A stretch of 39,463 bases of DNA from Spirochaetaceae bacterium (GTDB lineage: Bacteria; Spirochaetota; Spirochaetia; SZUA-6; Bin103): positions 1 through 39,463 of the forward strand of contig JAPPGB010000172.1 of assembly GCA_028821475.1 (NCBI GenBank), written 5' to 3'. Shown piece by piece: positions 14,397-21,744 of the stretch (its first letter is position 1; each line of letters opens with the position of its first letter). The position numbers and the translations under genes are program-made. The notes under the pieces were generated by a model. That model did no database searches, was not told the DNA's origin, and saw only the letters and a list, made by a program, of their open reading frames with translations.

Positions 14397-16099
14397 CCCA
14401 ACAGCTCCTTCAACGCCTTCCGCAGCCGGTTTCGCTGCCGCCGCCATCCTCGCGCGAAGTTGCAGGCTGCCCGGTCCTGGCGCTGCTGGAGTACAGCGAC
14501 AACCCGAAGGGCGAGATCTGCCGCTACACGATCATCTCCGTTGTTCCGTTCTCGCATCACATCGGTCACGGCGGAAATCTCCGTCTCGGCAACTGCGTCA
14601 TCGTTGAGGTCGCCGAGCAACGTCTGTGCGGCGGCGCACTCGGCAACGACAGCGCCCAGGGCGCGATTGTCGCGCCTTCTTTTCAGGGCTCCCGAGAACA
14701 GCTCCGCCGTGTAGCGCAGCCGCTTCAAGCGCAGCCGCAGCCGGTGCAGGTTGCCAACCGGCACGGACTCGGAGGTGGCAACCGCGGTTCCCGCTTTGTC
14801 CACCCGCTCCAGGGCGGCGCGCAACGCGTCACGCGCGCTGCCCTCGGCCGGCTGATCGGCAATGCCGTCCGCCCGCCAACCAGAGGTCTGCTCCAGGAGG
14901 CAGCCGGTGTCAGCATCGTGCAGCATCTCGGCAGCGGTGCCGCGTCGCTCCTCGCGGCGCGCCCACAACTCGTCGGCCAAGCGCTGTTCGGCGGCGCTGC
15001 CGGCGGTTCCATCCGGATCCGCGTCCGGCCGGGCCGCCGCTGCCAGTTTCGGGAGACGGGCCAGCAGCACATCGAGGTCGCGCACCGGCCCCAGCAGCCG
15101 GGCGACGCAGCGCAGGCGGCCGCTCAGTTCGCGCGCCGCCGGGTCGCCACCTGCCGCCGCCACGAGGAGCGCGAAGCGCGCCCGTCGCACCGCTACCCGG
15201 GCATCGTGTACGTATTCGGAATGGTGGTCGCAAAGGATGCCGTCGACGCAGCTCGCCAGGCGCAGCCCCTGCAACCGAATCGTCTTACCGAGCACCGCCG
15301 TCAGAGAGTCGGCGCGGCGCACGACCAGGCTGCGCGGCGCGGCCAGGCCGGGCGGCAGGCGGCCGATCAGCTCCAGGCCGGTGGCAAGCGGATCCCAACT
15401 GCCTGCCGGGCGGCCACGCGGCAACCCGACCGCGCGGGCATGCTCGCTCAGCAACATCTCCAGGTAGGCGCGGTCGTGGCGCGGGCCGTCGTCCGGCGCC
15501 ACGTACCAGACGGTGGGCATCTGCGCGGCTGGCGAGGTGCTGCTCGTGGCGGCCGCGCCCGGTCGCTCAAGTGCCGCGCGCACCAGCAGCCCGGGGGTTT
15601 GGCCGTCGGCAGGCGGCGCCGTGCCGGCAAAGCTCCACCGCTCCACCACCACGGTCAGGTCACGAGTCGCCAACCCGCGCAGCCGCAGCAGGACAGCGCT
15701 ACGTACCGCTCGCAGTATCGGATGCAACTCGGCCTCGTCGGGAAGCCAGGGCGCATCGCGGCGCAGGCCCGCCAGCGAGGCGCAGCTTGCCGAAGCCTGG
15801 CGGCGGTCGAAGAACCGCCACGGCGACCGCGCCGGCGGCAGTTCACGAGACGCCGCGGCTGGCAGGTTCCGGAACAGCCGCGCGCCGCGCGCGAACACCG
15901 TTCCCTCCTGGGTGTCGTAATAAAGCAGCGGCTCGTCGATCGCCTGCTGCCGCAGCACTCGATAGCCGATCGCCTCCAGGCGTGCCGCCAACGTCTCCGG
16001 GCGCGTCCCTGTCACTCCCTGCAGCAAGGAAACAGCATGTTCGGGCAGCGTGTTCCTGTCAAATCGTGTTTCCTGTCGAATCGTGTTCTGTCGAATCAT
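14393..16099 (-). CDS. CHAD-domain protein with degenerate CYTH-like N-terminus
   Basis: A 568-residue protein with a C-terminal CHAD domain (about 280-565), recognised by YVHDARVAVRRARFALLVAA, LLGPVRDLDVLLARLPKLA and NLHRLRLRLKRLRYTAELFS, the conserved histidine and basic helices. CHAD proteins bind inorganic polyphosphate and several localise to polyphosphate granules. Residues about 30-230 include LLYYDTQEGTVFARGARLFR, like the YDT and L-R strands of CYTH/triphosphate-tunnel proteins, but no ExExK motif is visible, so phosphatase activity is doubtful. The first 17 residues come from a short tandem repeat, making the true start uncertain; a start near residue 29 is possible. Its TGA overlaps the GTG of the ParA gene. 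Confidence 0.85.
   Translation of the reverse strand: MIRQNTIRQETRFDRNTLPEHAVSLLQGVTGTRPETLAARLEAIGYRVLRQQAIDEPLLYYDTQEGTVFARGARLFRNLPAAASRELPPARSPWRFFDRRQASASCASLAGLRRDAPWLPDEAELHPILRAVRSAVLLRLRGLATRDLTVVVERWSFAGTAPPADGQTPGLLVRAALERPGAAATSSTSPAAQMPTVWYVAPDDGPRHDRAYLEMLLSEHARAVGLPRGRPAGSWDPLATGLELIGRLPPGLAAPRSLVVRRADSLTAVLGKTIRLQGLRLASCVDGILCDHHSEYVHDARVAVRRARFALLVAAAGGDPAARELSGRLRCVARLLGPVRDLDVLLARLPKLAAAARPDADPDGTAGSAAEQRLADELWARREERRGTAAEMLHDADTGCLLEQTSGWRADGIADQPAEGSARDALRAALERVDKAGTAVATSESVPVGNLHRLRLRLKRLRYTAELFSGALKRRRDNRALGAVVAECAAAQTLLGDLNDDAVAETEISAVTDVMRERNNGDDRVAADLALRVVAVLQQRQDRAACNFARGWRRQRNRLRKALKELLG
16052..16099. repeat. Short tandem repeat in the CHAD gene 5' end, three units
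   Basis: On the minus strand three units follow one another: ATGATTCGACAGAAC (16085-16099), ACGATTCGACAGGAAAC (16068-16084) and ACGATTTGACAGGAAC (16052-16067). They encode MIRQN-TIRQE-TRFDRN. The array lies next to the 59-nt divergent intergenic region shared with DUF350, so it could be a repeated operator as well as coding sequence. Confidence 0.8.
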
Positions 16100-16124
16100 G
16101 TCACTTGGCCGGTTTGCACTGCGG

Positions 16125-16130
16125 TATGAT
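16125..16130 (+). promoter_or_regulatory. Possible -10 element upstream of DUF350
   Basis: TATGAT lies 28 nt before the DUF350 GTG in the divergent gap. No convincing -35 sits at 16-18 nt upstream, so the assignment is weak. GGAGGA (16145-16150) then serves the GTG. Confidence 0.3.
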
Positions 16131-16158
16131 GTGTCGGATGTCTCGGAGGAGAAGCGAA

Positions 16159-16377
16159 GTGACCATCGTACTGTTGAATCTGCTCTACGCCCTGCTCGGC
16201 GGGGGCGCGGCGATCGCGTTCATGTTCGTTGGCTACAAGGTGATCGACCACCTGACCCCGTTCGACACCGCGAAGGAGCTGGCGGCCGGCAATCGTGCCA
16301 TCGGCACCATGGTGGGCGGCATGTTCGTCGGCATCGGCATCGCCATCGGGCTGGTGGTCGGCATGGGCCTGAATTGA
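16159..16377 (+). CDS. DUF350-family small membrane protein
   Basis: A 72-residue inner-membrane protein, too short to be noticed without its ribosome site GGAGGA (16145-16150), 8 nt before GTG 16159. Helix 1 is VLLNLLYALLGGGAAIAFMF and helix 2 is TMVGGMFVGIGIAIGLVVGM, joined by a polar segment with DTAKELAAGNRA, the DUF350 hallmark. Many family members have two such repeats; this one has a single hairpin. The function is unknown. Its TGA overlaps the TTG start of the transglycosylase (TTGA), so the two genes are coupled. It is divergent from the CHAD-ParA operon. Confidence 0.85.
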   Translation: MTIVLLNLLYALLGGGAAIAFMFVGYKVIDHLTPFDTAKELAAGNRAIGTMVGGMFVGIGIAIGLVVGMGLN

Positions 16378-17144
16378 CCGCGCGAGCAGGGGTCCGCGAT
16401 CACGCGGCCGTCGGCTGCGGCCCGGCCGGCGCCTCGCCGCGCGGGCGGGCCGCGCCGGGTGCGCGACTTGCCCTCCTGAGCCTGGCGGTCTCCCTGTCCG
16501 CGGCGGCGCTGCTGGCCGGTTGCGCAGCCGGGTCCCCGGGGTCGGGTGCGGCGGACGGCGGCGATGCCGCGGCGAACGCCGGGGCGGGAGGCTCCGCAAC
16601 CGGCTCGATTTCGTCGGCCCCGCACGCCGGGACGGATGTGCGCGGGCGCCCACCGGTAGAGCACCGCATGTGGACGGACCGCTACGATCCGCTGTTCCGG
16701 AAGTACTCGAAGCGGTTCTTCGGTCCCGGCTTCGACTGGCGCTGGTTCAAGGCGCAGGGCATCGCCGAGTCGGGCCTGCGGGAGGATGCGGAGAGCTGGG
16801 TCGGCGCCAAGGGGATCATGCAGATCATGCCGGCCACCCTGCGCGAGATCGCCGAGAAGTCGGACTTGCCGGTGCTGGACAACGACGATCCCGGGGCCAA
16901 CATCGCCGCGGGTATCTTCTATGACCGCGACCTGTACGAACGCTGGCACGACATTCCGATGCCGCGCGAGCGGCTGGCGTTCACCTTCGCCAGCTACAAC
17001 GGCGGGCGCAGCCGCATCCTGCGCGCCCAGGAAGCGTGCCGCGCCGACTGCGCCCTGTGGGCCCATGTGACCGGCCACGCTCCCGAAGAAACCCAGGGCT
17101 ACGTCGCTCGCATCCTCACCCTGATGGGCCGCGGGCCGCCGTAG
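16374..17144 (+). CDS. Lytic transglycosylase lipoprotein (SLT domain, GH23 type)
   Basis: Predicted peptidoglycan lytic transglycosylase of 256 residues. The lipobox LLAGC gives lipidated C50 after the hydrophobic RLALLSLAVSLSAAALLAG; the region before it is long (about 30 residues) and basic. A Gly/Ala/Ser-rich linker (51-90) follows. The catalytic domain shows the glutamate E132 in AQGIAESGLRE, then AKGIMQIMPATLREIAEKSD and FTFASYNGGRSRILRAQ, as in SLT/MltF-type enzymes. The frame is open far upstream but lacks an ATG or GTG near the signal; TTG 16374 overlaps the DUF350 stop and is the best start. Confidence 0.85.
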   Translation: MTARAGVRDHAAVGCGPAGASPRGRAAPGARLALLSLAVSLSAAALLAGCAAGSPGSGAADGGDAAANAGAGGSATGSISSAPHAGTDVRGRPPVEHRMWTDRYDPLFRKYSKRFFGPGFDWRWFKAQGIAESGLREDAESWVGAKGIMQIMPATLREIAEKSDLPVLDNDDPGANIAAGIFYDRDLYERWHDIPMPRERLAFTFASYNGGRSRILRAQEACRADCALWAHVTGHAPEETQGYVARILTLMGRGPP

Positions 17145-17205
17145 CGAGGTTCGGGGTACTTGCCGGATTCGGCGATTTGGGGTTGGGTAGGGACGGGAGG
17201 AACAG

Positions 17206-18423
17206 ATGGCGAATACGGTAGTGCTGGTCGGGGCGCTGGACACCAAGGGGGCGGACTTCGCGTTCGTGAAGCAACTGATCGAGGGAGCCGGGGCGGACAC
17301 GCTGGTGGTGGACTTCGGGGTGATGGACGAGCCCGCCTTCGCGCCCGACGTGACCCGCGCGGAAGTGTGCGCGGCCGCGGGCGGCGACCTGGCGCACCTG
17401 GCGTCGGGCGGGCACAAGGACGAGGCGATGGCCACCATGGCGCGCGGGCTGGCCGCGGTGGTGAGCCGCCTGCACGGCGAGGGCCGCCTGCACGGCATCA
17501 TCGGCATGGGCGGCAGCGGCGGCACCTCGCTGGCCACCACCGCCATGCGCGAGTTGCCGGTGGGTGTGCCGAAGGTGATGGTGTCCACGGTGGGCGGCGG
17601 CGACGTGAGCGCGTTCGCCGGCACCAAGGACATTACCTTCATGCCCTCCATCGTGGACGTGGCCGGCATGAACCGGATCAGCCGCGCCATCTACGCCAAC
17701 GCGGCCGGCGCCATCGCCGGCATGGTACGGGGCCGCGGCGCCGCGGCCACCGCCACCGGCGACGAACGGCCGCTGCTGACGGCGTCGATGTTCGGCAACA
17801 CCACCACCGCGGTCGGCCATGCGCAGGGCATCCTGGAAGCCGCCGGCTACGAGGTGCTGGTGTTCCACGCCACCGGCAGCGGGGGCCGCACCATGGAGGG
17901 CCTGATCAGCGACGGCTACATCGCCGGCAGCCTGGACATCACCACCACCGAGCTGGCCGACACGGTGTGCGGCGGCGTGTTCGACGCCGGTCCGGAGCGC
18001 TGTCTGGCCGCGTCCCGCGCCGGCATCCCGGCGGTGGTGGTGCCCGGCTGCGTGGACATGGCCAACTTCGGCGGCCCGGACACCGTTCCCGAGCACTACC
18101 GCGGCCGCCAGCTCTACGAGTGGAACCCGGACGTCACCCTGCTGCGCACCAACGTGGACGAGAACCGCCGCATCGGCGAGATGATCGCCGCCGCCGTCAA
18201 CGAGGCCACCGCGCCGGTCAAGGTGCTGATACCGAAGCGCGGCGTGTCGATGCTGGACAGCGAGGGCGAGCGATTCTGGGACCCGGAGGCGGACGCCGCC
18301 TGCTTCGAGGCGATCCTCGGCAACCTGCGCGAGGGCATCCCCTACATCGAGGATGACCACAACATCAACGACCCGGAGTTCTCCGGGCGGGCGGCCAACC
18401 TGCTGCTGGAGATGTTGAAATGA
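17206..18423 (+). CDS. Tm-1-like ATP-binding protein (UPF0261)
   Basis: A 405-residue UPF0261 protein, homologous to the N-terminal half of the plant Tm-1 virus-resistance protein. The start [20 protein letters not shown], the [20 protein letters not shown] nucleotide-binding region and [20 protein letters not shown] are characteristic. A clean GGGAGG lies 5 nt before the ATG at 17206. Bacterial members are usually paired with a TIM-barrel PEP-hydrolase-like protein, equivalent to the Tm-1 C-terminal half, and that gene follows here. The biochemical reaction is not established. The junction to the next gene (ATGA overlap) has been tandemly duplicated. Confidence 0.9.
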   Translation: MANTVVLVGALDTKGADFAFVKQLIEGAGADTLVVDFGVMDEPAFAPDVTRAEVCAAAGGDLAHLASGGHKDEAMATMARGLAAVVSRLHGEGRLHGIIGMGGSGGTSLATTAMRELPVGVPKVMVSTVGGGDVSAFAGTKDITFMPSIVDVAGMNRISRAIYANAAGAIAGMVRGRGAAATATGDERPLLTASMFGNTTTAVGHAQGILEAAGYEVLVFHATGSGGRTMEGLISDGYIAGSLDITTTELADTVCGGVFDAGPERCLAASRAGIPAVVVPGCVDMANFGGPDTVPEHYRGRQLYEWNPDVTLLRTNVDENRRIGEMIAAAVNEATAPVKVLIPKRGVSMLDSEGERFWDPEADAACFEAILGNLREGIPYIEDDHNINDPEFSGRAANLLLEMLK

Positions 18424-18573
18424 CCGGTATCCCGCGGCAGGAGATCGTACGCCGTCTGCACGCGCAGTCGGCGACCCTTACGGCGGTGCCGGAGATGTTG
18501 GCATGAGCGGTATTCCACGGCAGGAGATCGTACGCCGTTTGCGGGCACAGTCGGCGTCCGGTACGCCGGTGGT
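18408..18573 (+). repeat. 83-nt tandem duplication of a gene junction
   Basis: Positions 18408-18490 and 18491-18573 are imperfect direct copies. Each carries GGAGATGTTG, an ATG overlapping a TGA, and the codons for M[TS][11 protein letters not shown][HR]AQSA. The last dozen nt of each copy are more diverged. The unit covers the last codons of the UPF0261 gene and the first about 20 codons of the TIM-barrel gene. Confidence 0.9.
18420..18506 (+). CDS. 28-codon duplicated leader ORF between the Tm-1-like genes
   Basis: The first copy of the tandem duplication encodes [20 protein letters not shown] followed by TAVPEMLA, 28 residues. Its ATG overlaps the UPF0261 stop (ATGA, 18420-18423), and its own TGA overlaps the ATG of the TIM-barrel gene (ATGA, 18503-18506). 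Ribosomes could therefore pass through it by termination-reinitiation. It is the N-terminus of the next gene, cut off because the 83-nt offset is not a multiple of three. Whether the peptide matters is unknown; it is probably a by-product of the duplication. Confidence 0.4.
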   Translation: MTGIPRQEIVRRLHAQSATLTAVPEMLA

Positions 18574-19342
18574 GGGATGCGGCGCCGGAACCGGCATCTC
18601 CGCCAAGCTGGCCGAGGCGGGCGGCGCGGACCTGATCATCATCTACAACTCGGGCCGCTACCGCATGGCCGGGCGCGGCTCGCTGGCCGGGATGATGCCG
18701 TACGGCGACGCCAATGGCATCGTGGTCGACATGGCCTCGGAGGTGCTGCCGGTGGTAAAGGACACGCCGGTGCTGGCCGGGGTGTGCGGCACCGACCCGT
18801 TCCGGCTGATGCCGGTGTTCCTGCGCCAGCTCAAGGAGATCGGCTTCTCGGGGGTGCAGAACTTCCCCACCGTGGGGCTGATCGACGGCGAGTTCCGCCT
18901 CAACCTGGAGGCGACCGGCATGGGTTACGACAAGGAGATCGAGGCAATCCGGCTGGCGAGCGAGATCGACCTGTTCACCTCGCCCTACGTGTTCGACGAG
19001 CAGCAGGCCAAGGCGATGGCCGAAGCCGGCGCCGACCAACTCGTCGCGCACGTCGGCCTGACCACCTCCGGCAGCATCGGGGCGGCGGTGGCCTTCACCC
19101 TGGACGAGGCGATCGAGCGCGTGCTGGCGATCGCCGCCGCCGGCCGCGCGGTGCGCGAAGACCTCCTGGTGATCTGCCACGGCGGGCCGTTCGACGAACC
19201 GGAGAACGTTTCCGAGGCGCTCGCGCGCATGCCCGGCATCGACGGCTTCTTCGGCGCCTCCTCCATCGAACGGCTGCCTACCGAGCGCGCCATCACCGGC
19301 CAGGTCAAGTCGTTCAAGTCGGCGCCGCTCGCACCCCGATAA
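18503..19342 (+). CDS. PEP-hydrolase-like TIM-barrel protein (Tm-1 C-terminal-domain homologue)
   Basis: A 279-residue TIM-barrel protein. Recognisable blocks are [73 protein letters not shown] and [15 protein letters not shown], which mark the phosphoenolpyruvate-hydrolase-like family found beside UPF0261 proteins. Plant Tm-1 carries both halves in one chain, so this organism has the split form. The ATG at 18503 overlaps the 28-codon leader stop and has GGAGATG upstream. The substrate is not proven. The length and conserved blocks are intact despite the duplication of its 5' end. Confidence 0.88.
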   Translation: MSGIPRQEIVRRLRAQSASGTPVVGCGAGTGISAKLAEAGGADLIIIYNSGRYRMAGRGSLAGMMPYGDANGIVVDMASEVLPVVKDTPVLAGVCGTDPFRLMPVFLRQLKEIGFSGVQNFPTVGLIDGEFRLNLEATGMGYDKEIEAIRLASEIDLFTSPYVFDEQQAKAMAEAGADQLVAHVGLTTSGSIGAAVAFTLDEAIERVLAIAAAGRAVREDLLVICHGGPFDEPENVSEALARMPGIDGFFGASSIERLPTERAITGQVKSFKSAPLAPR

Positions 19343-19356
19343 CGGCGCCGGCGCTC

Positions 19357-19719
19357 CTACTCCAGGACGAAGTCGCGGGTGGCGGTGTCATAGGCCACAA
19401 TCATCTCGGCGTCCTCGTCACCGTCGTTGATGCCGTTGTGGAACACCCCGGCGGGAATCGAGATGGTGTCGCCCGCCTGCATCGTGAACGACTCGTCGCC
19501 GAGGGTGTGGGTGATGGTGCCGCGCAGCAGGTACAGCACCTCCTCGCAGGTTCGGTGGCAGTGGCGCGGGTTGGAAGTGCGCGCCTTGATCGATACGTGG
19601 CCCAGGGTCAGCCCCGCCGCGTTGCCGATGGCGCCGCTGGCCAGCCAGCGCAGCGCCCCCCACTGCTCTTCCATGCGTGCGGCGGCGCTTTCACCGCCGC
19701 GGTACAGAGTTCGCTCCAT
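19357..19719 (-). CDS. Single-domain cupin protein
   Basis: A 120-residue cupin. Motif 1 is NPRHCHRTCEEVLYLLRGTI, with the metal-binding histidines and glutamate (H-C-H, then E), and motif 2 is GDTISIPAGVFHNGIND, with the distal histidine. The ATG at 19719 has AGGAG about 9 nt ahead on the minus strand, so the longer frame to 19941 is not used. Small cupins of this kind are dioxygenases, isomerases or sugar-binding proteins; the reaction cannot be told. It points the same way as the fatty-acid hydroxylase upstream, separated by 76 nt, and converges with the TIM-barrel gene. Confidence 0.87.
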   Translation of the reverse strand: MERTLYRGGESAAARMEEQWGALRWLASGAIGNAAGLTLGHVSIKARTSNPRHCHRTCEEVLYLLRGTITHTLGDESFTMQAGDTISIPAGVFHNGINDGDEDAEMIVAYDTATRDFVLE

Positions 19720-19795
19720 GTCGTGTTGCTCCTGTTGGCCCGGCGGCGACCACTCGCGCGCCGGGAAATGATGTCTCGCGGCCGTTGGCGCTGAT

Positions 19796-20842
19796 CTAAC
19801 GCAAGTCGGGGGTTGCCGCCGCCCCCGACTGAGGAACGTACTTGCGGCCGAGCTTGATGCGGCGGTGGCGGCCACGCATCGCCTCGTGCGCCTCCGGCGA
19901 GCCGTCGTGGAAGCTGCCGAACCACTTGTCCAGCGGCACACCTTCGTTGCCGTAGTTGCAGTCGAAGTAGCGGTGGTGCAGGTAGTGGAAGTAGTCGCCG
20001 CTCTTCACGCTCGGCTTGTCCCTTACCTCGACGCGGTGGAAGCCGCTGTGGCCGTTGGCGGGCGTCAGCCCGGCGTGCAGCAGGTGATACACCATGTGGA
20101 TCGGGTGCGACGGCAGGATCCAGTGCAGCAGGAAGCCGGACAAGTAGATCAGGTGCTCCAGCGGATGCATCGAGAATCCCGACCACGGGCCGGGACTGAC
20201 GTTCTTGTGATGCACGTAGTGAGCCGCCCGGTAGTACGGCTTCCAGTGGGTGAGCCGATGGGTCCAGTAGAAGTGTACCTGCCGGAACAGGTTGATGAAC
20301 GGGAACAGCAGCAGACAGTACACCGGGTTGGTGCGGAACTCCACCCACGGCAGGATGCCGTTGGCGTACGCCCACAGGCTGAGCGCCTCGAACGCGGTCC
20401 AGATGGTCACTCCGCTGACGAAGCACCAGAACACGTTGTCCCAGGTCTGGCTCCCGAACAGGAACTTGCTGTTGCCGGCTTGCGGGAAGCGGGCGTTGAA
20501 CTTGTAGCGGTCGCCCTGCGCCTTGAGCACGTACAGCCGCAAGTGCAGCGTCCCGGCGATCAGCAGCAGCAGCGCCGCGTTGCGCAGGTAGAGTTCCGCG
20601 ATCCAGCCGATCCCGAGGGTGCGCATGCGCGCCACGTCCGGGGTCAGGAACAACCAGCTCACCACCGTCAGGCCGATGTAGACCAGCGACTGCCAGCCGA
20701 GTACGCCCTCGAACCCGAATATGACGTTGATGGCCCGCTTGATTTGCCACGGACGCGAGAACGCCGGCCCCGGCTTTGGCAGTTCCTCGGGTACCCATTC
20801 GCCGCGCTTGTCACGTGGAAACGCAGGTGCCGTGTCAGCCAT
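19796..20842 (-). CDS. Fatty-acid hydroxylase / sterol-desaturase superfamily protein
   Basis: Membrane di-iron oxygenase of 348 residues. The histidine boxes are HFYWTHRLTHW, AAHYVHHKN, MHPLEHL and FHYLHHRYFDCNYG. Hydrophobic helices include SLVYIGLTVVSWLFL, NAALLLLIAGTLHLRL and NPVYCLLLFPFINLF. Family members hydroxylate or desaturate lipids and sterols, using electrons from a partner that is not encoded here. GGGAGGG lies about 10 nt before the ATG at 20842. It is divergent from the RraA-like gene, and a lipid substrate is likely but unproven. Confidence 0.9.
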   Translation of the reverse strand: MADTAPAFPRDKRGEWVPEELPKPGPAFSRPWQIKRAINVIFGFEGVLGWQSLVYIGLTVVSWLFLTPDVARMRTLGIGWIAELYLRNAALLLLIAGTLHLRLYVLKAQGDRYKFNARFPQAGNSKFLFGSQTWDNVFWCFVSGVTIWTAFEALSLWAYANGILPWVEFRTNPVYCLLLFPFINLFRQVHFYWTHRLTHWKPYYRAAHYVHHKNVSPGPWSGFSMHPLEHLIYLSGFLLHWILPSHPIHMVYHLLHAGLTPANGHSGFHRVEVRDKPSVKSGDYFHYLHHRYFDCNYGNEGVPLDKWFGSFHDGSPEAHEAMRGRHRRIKLGRKYVPQSGAAATPDLR

Positions 20843-20924
20843 GCGATAGACCCTCCCTGGTCGGCAAGTGCACGTGGAATTTCCGCCACCCTATCGCCGC
20901 TGGCGAACCACTGTCAAACGCCGG

Positions 20925-20930
20925 TACCAT
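20925..20930 (+). promoter_or_regulatory. Putative -10 element of the RraA-like gene
   Basis: TACCAT ends 6 nt before the ATG at 20937. No Shine-Dalgarno sequence is visible, so this fits the leaderless pattern seen at several other starts in the window. Confidence 0.35.
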
Positions 20931-20936
20931 GCGCCC

Positions 20937-21689
20937 ATGCCGACATTCGACATGAAACCGAAACACGTGCCGCAGGATGTCCTCGACGGCCTGAAGTCGA
21001 TCCCGGGCGCTACCGTGTATGGCGCGGTGTGCAACTTCGGGTGCCCGCTCAACGTGTGCGAGGGACTGCGCAACCTGACGCCCGGCAAGCAGCGCTTCGC
21101 CGCGCGCGCGGTGACGCTGCGCTTCCTGCCGCGGCGCGCCGACCTGATGGCCGAGAAGCCGGGCGGCGTCGACGATCCCGAGTACGTCGCGATGGGCAAG
21201 TGCGGCCCCGGCGACGTGCTGGTGGCGGACATCATGGGCTCCAGCCGCGACGTGCTCGCCGGCGACGTCAAGCTGCTGCAACTGGCCATGAACAACGCCG
21301 ACGGCGCGGTGATCGACGGCGCCATCCGCGACCTGGACGTGATGACCGAAGAGAACTACGGGCTCACCATCTACGCCAAGCACCGCAGCTTCCACGGCGG
21401 CGTGGACGCGACGCCCGCCGAGGTGAACATCCAGATCCAGTGCGGCGGCGCCCTGGTGCGCCCCGGCGACGTGATGGTGGGCGACAACGACGGCGTGCTG
21501 GTGGTGCCGTCATGGATGGCCGAGGCCGCCCTGGAGTGGGCGCTGGAGCACGAAGACGCCGAGAACTACGTCAAGGAAAAGATCCGCGCCGAACGGGTCG
21601 TGCCCGGCACGTACTATCCGCCCACCGACGAACTGATCGCAGAGATGCACCGCGCCAGGAAGGCGGCCGCGCCGCGGCACGCTCCCTGA
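20937..21689 (+). CDS. RraA-family protein (4-hydroxy-4-methyl-2-oxoglutarate aldolase-like)
   Basis: A 250-residue RraA-fold protein. The motif DGAVIDGAIRDLDVM carries the G-x-D/RD pattern that binds metal and 2-oxo acid in HMG/CHA aldolases, preceded by GPGDVLVADIMGSSRDVLAG and followed by RPGDVMVGDNDGVLVVP. Metabolic members split 4-hydroxy-4-methyl-2-oxoglutarate or related acids to pyruvate; others bind RNase E. In this catabolic setting an aldolase or decarboxylase role is more likely. The frame opens at 20868, but the ATG at 20937 is chosen because the earlier residues are non-homologous and cross the divergent promoter region. Confidence 0.85.
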   Translation: MPTFDMKPKHVPQDVLDGLKSIPGATVYGAVCNFGCPLNVCEGLRNLTPGKQRFAARAVTLRFLPRRADLMAEKPGGVDDPEYVAMGKCGPGDVLVADIMGSSRDVLAGDVKLLQLAMNNADGAVIDGAIRDLDVMTEENYGLTIYAKHRSFHGGVDATPAEVNIQIQCGGALVRPGDVMVGDNDGVLVVPSWMAEAALEWALEHEDAENYVKEKIRAERVVPGTYYPPTDELIAEMHRARKAAAPRHAP

Positions 21690-21704
21690 GCAGCGCCGCT
21701 CGCA

Positions 21705-21732
21705 GGCAGCCCGCGTTCCGCCACGGGCTGCC
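21705..21732. terminator. Hairpin between convergent genes
   Basis: GGCAGCCCG (21705-21713) and CGGGCTGCC (21724-21732) form a perfect 9-bp stem with a 10-nt loop in the 55-nt gap between the RraA-like gene and the converging PhyH gene. There is no T-run on either side, so it may be a bidirectional terminator or an RNA-stabilising hairpin. Confidence 0.5.
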
Positions 21733-21744
21733 GGTGCCGGTGGC

